Positions 30,844-33,429 of a stretch of 33,429 bases of DNA are shown one piece after another. The notes below the pieces were generated by a model. It saw only the letters and a list, made by a program, of their open reading frames with translations. It searched no databases and was not told the origin of the DNA. Each line of letters starts with the position of its first letter. The stretch's first letter is position 1. The stretch lies in NCBI RefSeq assembly GCF_949282365.1, contig NZ_CASDOY010000015.1, forward strand, positions 1 to 33,429, read 5' to 3'. A program made the position numbers and the translations under genes. The stretch is from an uncultured Desulfovibrio sp. GTDB lineage: Bacteria > Desulfobacterota > Desulfovibrionia > Desulfovibrionales > Desulfovibrionaceae.

Positions 30844-32073
30844 ATGTCCGTCCCCCTGCCCGTCAGCGAAGAAAAGCCGAAACTCTTCAGCCGCGACTTC
30901 ATCCTGCTTTTCTGCATGGCCATGTGCAACAACAGCTACATGGCCGTGTTCTACTGCTTCGAGCAATGGCTGGAAGGCATGCAGGTCAGCCCCAACTGGC
31001 GCGGCATACTGCTCTCGGCCCTGTTCGCCATGGTCCTGCTCTGGCGGCCTCTGGCCAGCATCGTCCTACTCTCGCGCAGCAAGCTGCCCGCCCTGCTGGT
31101 CACCATCTGCCTGTCCAGCTGCATCATGCTGGCCTACCCCTTCATCCACGGGCCCGACAGCATCTGGCTCATCCTGGGCCTGCGCATCGCCCAGGGCATC
31201 TCGCTGGCGGTCTATTCCAGCTGCGTGGTGGCCGTGCTGGTCAGCTGCATCCCCAAGGGCCAGAGCGCCCGGGGCTTCGCCATCTTTTCCCTGACCGCCC
31301 TGCTGCCCTATTCCATCATCCCGGCCGTGGGCGAACAGATCCTGCCCCTGCTGGGCGGCGAGCCCCGCCTATTCGCCCTCATGGCCGTGCTGGCCGTCCC
31401 GGCCCTGTGCATGCTCGTGCCCCTGGCCCCCCGGCTGCGCACGCCCGAACTGCCTGTGAGCGGCGACAAGAATCCCATGCCGCCGCGCGCCGTGCTCCAT
31501 GCCATGACCCATTCCGGCCTGGCCTGCATCTATCTGGCCTGTCTTTCCTTCAGCATCATGACCGCCCTGGCCATCTATTTCGTCAAGGGCCTGTGCGTGA
31601 CCACCGGCGCGACGCCCGCCACCTTCTTCATGGGCTATACCATCACCATCATCCTGGTGCGCCTCTTCGGCGGGCATGTGCTGGACACCCTGCCCCGCTA
31701 CCGTATCGTGCCCCTTTGCGCCCTGGCCCTGGCCATCAGCATGCTGGGCCTGGCCTGGGGCCCCGCCTGGGCCTTCCTGCCCCTGACCATCCTCTACGGC
31801 CTGGGCCTGGGCCTGCTCTATCCCCTGCTGGCCTCCACCATCTATGACCGCTCCCCGGATGCCACCCGCTCCATCAATTCCAATGTCATGATGCTCACCT
31901 TCGACGCCAGCGGCGTGCTGGGTCCCCTGCTGGGCGGCGCCGTGATCCATGCCGGTTTCGGCTATCGGGGCGTCTTCGTGGCGGCGGCCTTCATGGTCCT
32001 GTGCAGCGGCGGCTTCATGGTCCTCGACCGCTTGCGCCTGGCGCTCTGGGAACGCCGCGAAAGACAGGCGTAA
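30844..32073 (+). CDS. Major facilitator superfamily transporter
   Basis: A 409-residue MFS permease with about twelve hydrophobic helices in two halves. Visible features include FILLFCMAMCNNSYMAVFY (TM1), the loop RPLASIVLLSRSK after TM2, GLRIAQGISLAVYSS (TM4), and in the second half YTITIILVRLFGGHVLDTLPRYR, similar to the cytoplasmic TM8-9 loop. FDASGVLGPLLGGAVIH marks TM11. A hydrophilic segment (about 202-225) separates the halves. The substrate cannot be assigned. Ribosome site is weak (AAAGG about 11 bases away). A palindromic operator lies about 60 bases upstream, so expression is probably controlled by a specific regulator encoded elsewhere. Confidence 0.92.
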   Translation: MSVPLPVSEEKPKLFSRDFILLFCMAMCNNSYMAVFYCFEQWLEGMQVSPNWRGILLSALFAMVLLWRPLASIVLLSRSKLPALLVTICLSSCIMLAYPFIHGPDSIWLILGLRIAQGISLAVYSSCVVAVLVSCIPKGQSARGFAIFSLTALLPYSIIPAVGEQILPLLGGEPRLFALMAVLAVPALCMLVPLAPRLRTPELPVSGDKNPMPPRAVLHAMTHSGLACIYLACLSFSIMTALAIYFVKGLCVTTGATPATFFMGYTITIILVRLFGGHVLDTLPRYRIVPLCALALAISMLGLAWGPAWAFLPLTILYGLGLGLLYPLLASTIYDRSPDATRSINSNVMMLTFDASGVLGPLLGGAVIHAGFGYRGVFVAAAFMVLCSGGFMVLDRLRLALWERRERQA

Positions 32074-32108
32074 GGTCCAGGACTCGACCTTTTGTCTTAA
32101 GGGGGAAA

Positions 32109-32209
32109 AAGCCCTTTGCGTTGCTGTCGATGCCTGTAAGGCCTTGCGGCCTAACAGGCACGGCCCTGCGGCCCGCCCTTTGGATCGCTGCCTGCGGCAA
32201 AAAGGGCTT
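32109..32209. repeat. Cloverleaf-like inverted-repeat element
   Basis: AAGCCCTTT (32109-32117) pairs perfectly with AAAGGGCTT (32201-32209). Enclosed are a 12-bp stem, TGCCTGT-A-AGGCC with GGCCT-A-ACAGGCA (32131-32160, TTGC loop), then GGCC-CTGC-GGCC (32162-32173) and TGCC-TGC-GGCA (32189-32199). It may be a structured 3' UTR, a small RNA or a mobile repeat. Confidence 0.6.
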
Positions 32210-32332
32210 CCATCCCCCCACCAAGACCGGCCCAATTTTTACGGACAACCAACCTGCAACATTTGTTTATGCACGCCCCGGACGGTACGGGCAGCCCGCT
32301 CGCCTGCGGGACAGCGGGCCCGCGAAACGACG

Positions 32333-32360
32333 AAGGGCGGCCACAAGGGCCGCCCTTTTT
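32333..32360 (+). terminator. Intrinsic terminator, plus strand
   Basis: AAGGGCGGCC (32333-32342) pairs perfectly with GGCCGCCCTT (32348-32357), and the T-run extends to 32360. It lies 260 bases after the MFS stop and 26 bases past the end of the convergent gene, so it may act in both directions. Confidence 0.85.
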
Positions 32361-32385
32361 CCTTCGGATAGCTGTGCGGGGAACG

Positions 32386-33060
32386 TCAGCTTTCCAGCGC
32401 CCCGGCCTCACGGCCCAGGATCACGAACAGCTGGCGCAGATTGTCCACCGCCACCACGCGCGGGCTGCCTCCGGTATCGCTCACGCGCACGCGCACGGCA
32501 TAGTCATTGCCGTTGCCGTGATCGCGCAGTACGAAGGGCACGATCCAGTCCGCGCCCCGGCGCACGGGCGTGCCCACCTGGCGGATCTCCTTACGGCCCA
32601 GGGAAACGGCATCGAACAGGGGGGCCACCATGCCCTGCGATGAAAAATCCTGGCGCTTTTTCCCGGCAAAGGCCCCGGAGGCGATGCCGTTGAGCACGAA
32701 GGCCCGCGTCTCGGAGACCAGCAGCTGGCGCACGCCCAGGCCGTTGTCCTCCGCCATGGCGGCCCCCGAGAACATCAGAGCGAGCATGGGCGGCAGCAGG
32801 GAGCTGTTCTCGGGCTTGCGCGCCTCCTCCACGAACAGGTCCACGGCCTCGTCCAGGACGGCGTCCATATCCACCAGTTGCTCGAAGCAGGCGGCGTCGG
32901 CATTGTCCACGGCATTGCCCGCTTCGATGACGCAGGCCCGGGCCGCATCGGACGACAGGGCGCGGGCGGCCACGGGAAAGAGGCACAGGCAACAGGCCAG
33001 CAGCAGGCACGCGGCGACGCTGCCGCGGGCAACAGCCGTTTTTGTGATCAGAGCGTGCAT
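32386..33060 (-). CDS. Secreted protein of unknown function
   Basis: A 224-residue protein with a signal peptide (residues 1-34, hydrophobic core VAACLLLACCLCLFPVAARA, cleavage near ARA-L). The mature part is mixed alpha/beta: an acidic helical half (about 60-115, EQLVDMDAVLDEAVDLFVEEA), then a beta-like half (150-215, RRGADWIVPFVLRDHGNG, YAVRVRVSDTGGSPRVVAVDNLRQLF). The second half resembles the compact fold of NTF2-like or ABC-transporter-associated lipoprotein domains, but that is only an impression. AGGAGACGTGTC lies just before the ATG at 33060. It follows another minus-strand gene by about 218 bases. I do not recognise the family. Confidence 0.86.
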   Translation of the reverse strand: MHALITKTAVARGSVAACLLLACCLCLFPVAARALSSDAARACVIEAGNAVDNADAACFEQLVDMDAVLDEAVDLFVEEARKPENSSLLPPMLALMFSGAAMAEDNGLGVRQLLVSETRAFVLNGIASGAFAGKKRQDFSSQGMVAPLFDAVSLGRKEIRQVGTPVRRGADWIVPFVLRDHGNGNDYAVRVRVSDTGGSPRVVAVDNLRQLFVILGREAGALES

Positions 33061-33278
33061 GACACGTCTCCTCGCGGGCGCGGGCCCGCCGTTATGGCCG
33101 GGATCCCGGCCGGAAAGGCGTTGCGGCAGGGGCGCGACGGGACGTTCCCCGTCGCAGCACCATGTCCGTCGCAGCGCCGTTTTTCATCATGCCCAAAGCG
33201 GAGCCGCCCGCAGGCGCTCTCCTGTCGCGGGCACTCCCTCCCCCATTCCCCGGACAGCTCCCCAGGCCGTTCGCCGGC

Positions 33279-33429
33279 TCACTTCCCGCCGCCGGAGGCC
33301 GGACGGGACGACACGGGCGGCGCCGGAGCCGCGGCAGCGTCCCTGTCCGCCGCGGGCACGGCCACGGGCGCGACGGACGGGACGGACGGCGCGGCAGGGG
33401 ACGGGGACGCGGCCGCAGGACGGGCGTCT
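33279..33429 (-). CDS. C-terminal tail of a gene entering from the right
   Basis: A minus-strand frame enters at the window edge and ends at the TGA at 33281-33279. Its 49 visible residues are almost entirely Ala, Pro, Val and Ser (for example AAPSVPSVAPVAVPAADRD) and end SGGGK. This looks like a disordered tail or periplasmic linker. No function can be assigned. Confidence is moderate because GC-rich sequence can produce such frames by chance. Confidence 0.5.
   Translation of the reverse strand, partial: DARPAAASPSPAAPSVPSVAPVAVPAADRDAAAAPAPPVSSRPASGGGK

Larger units (their letters stand above)
32074..32385. other. Structured intergenic region after the MFS gene
   Basis: These 312 bases between convergent genes have no credible ORF. 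They contain the cloverleaf-like element (32109-32209), another inverted repeat GCCCGCT (32294-32300) with AGCGGGC (32313-32319), and the terminator at 32333-32360. Confidence 0.6.

Overview
The window looks like a chromosomal segment of a high-GC Desulfovibrionaceae bacterium (Desulfovibrio or a close host-associated relative). This is inferred from the GC-rich composition, a DUF4881-type lipoprotein next to a TauE/SafE permease, two sigma54 activators and a Phage_CI_repr-type regulator, all familiar in that family. It reads as core genome with a few lineage-specific inserts. I saw no tRNA, rRNA, CRISPR array, insertion sequence or integrase.

Left part (1-7366). A minus-strand operon runs hflK - hflC - CI-like repressor - lipoprotein, the last cut by the window edge. 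The repressor carries a LexA/S24 fold whose catalytic Ser and Lys are replaced. To its right, and also on minus, lie a TolC-family outer-membrane channel gene followed by RNase J. A gene-free 686-bp divergent region then leads to the tol operon.

Tol-Pal block (7367-12629). The plus strand carries tolQ-tolR-tolA, then an extra secreted protein with two TonB/TolA C-terminal-like domains, then tolB. Pal follows with its own promoter-like sequence and a clear terminator. Together these genes form the envelope-constriction and lipid-homeostasis machine.

Middle (12630-22743). A D-2-hydroxyacid dehydrogenase gene has a terminator-like hairpin in its leader. It is followed by an amidohydrolase gene and then a compact SRP RNA gene (ffs), whose -35 box overlaps the amidohydrolase stop codon. 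On minus follow an NtrC-type response regulator, its probable histidine kinase (separated by an unusual 586-bp gap), glucose-6-phosphate isomerase, a duplicated four-cysteine protein, a YchJ/SEC-C protein and a two-TM protein.

Right-centre (22744-30743). A minus operon encodes a small membrane protein, a TauE/SafE permease and a DUF4881 lipoprotein, preceded by a textbook sigma54 -24/-12 promoter. Divergent to it is a membrane-anchored sigma54 activator with a GAFTEA loop in place of GAFTGA and a C-terminal winged helix in place of a Fis helix. Downstream is a large ATP-grasp/phosphohistidine protein related to PEP synthase but lacking the PEP-binding barrel. I infer a membrane-sensed, sigma54-driven transport module; the ligand is not evident.

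Right end (30744-33429). An MFS transporter gene has a perfect 14-bp palindrome over its promoter, followed by a cloverleaf-like inverted-repeat element and a terminator. Then come a secreted protein of unknown function and the Ala/Pro-rich tail of a gene entering from beyond the window.
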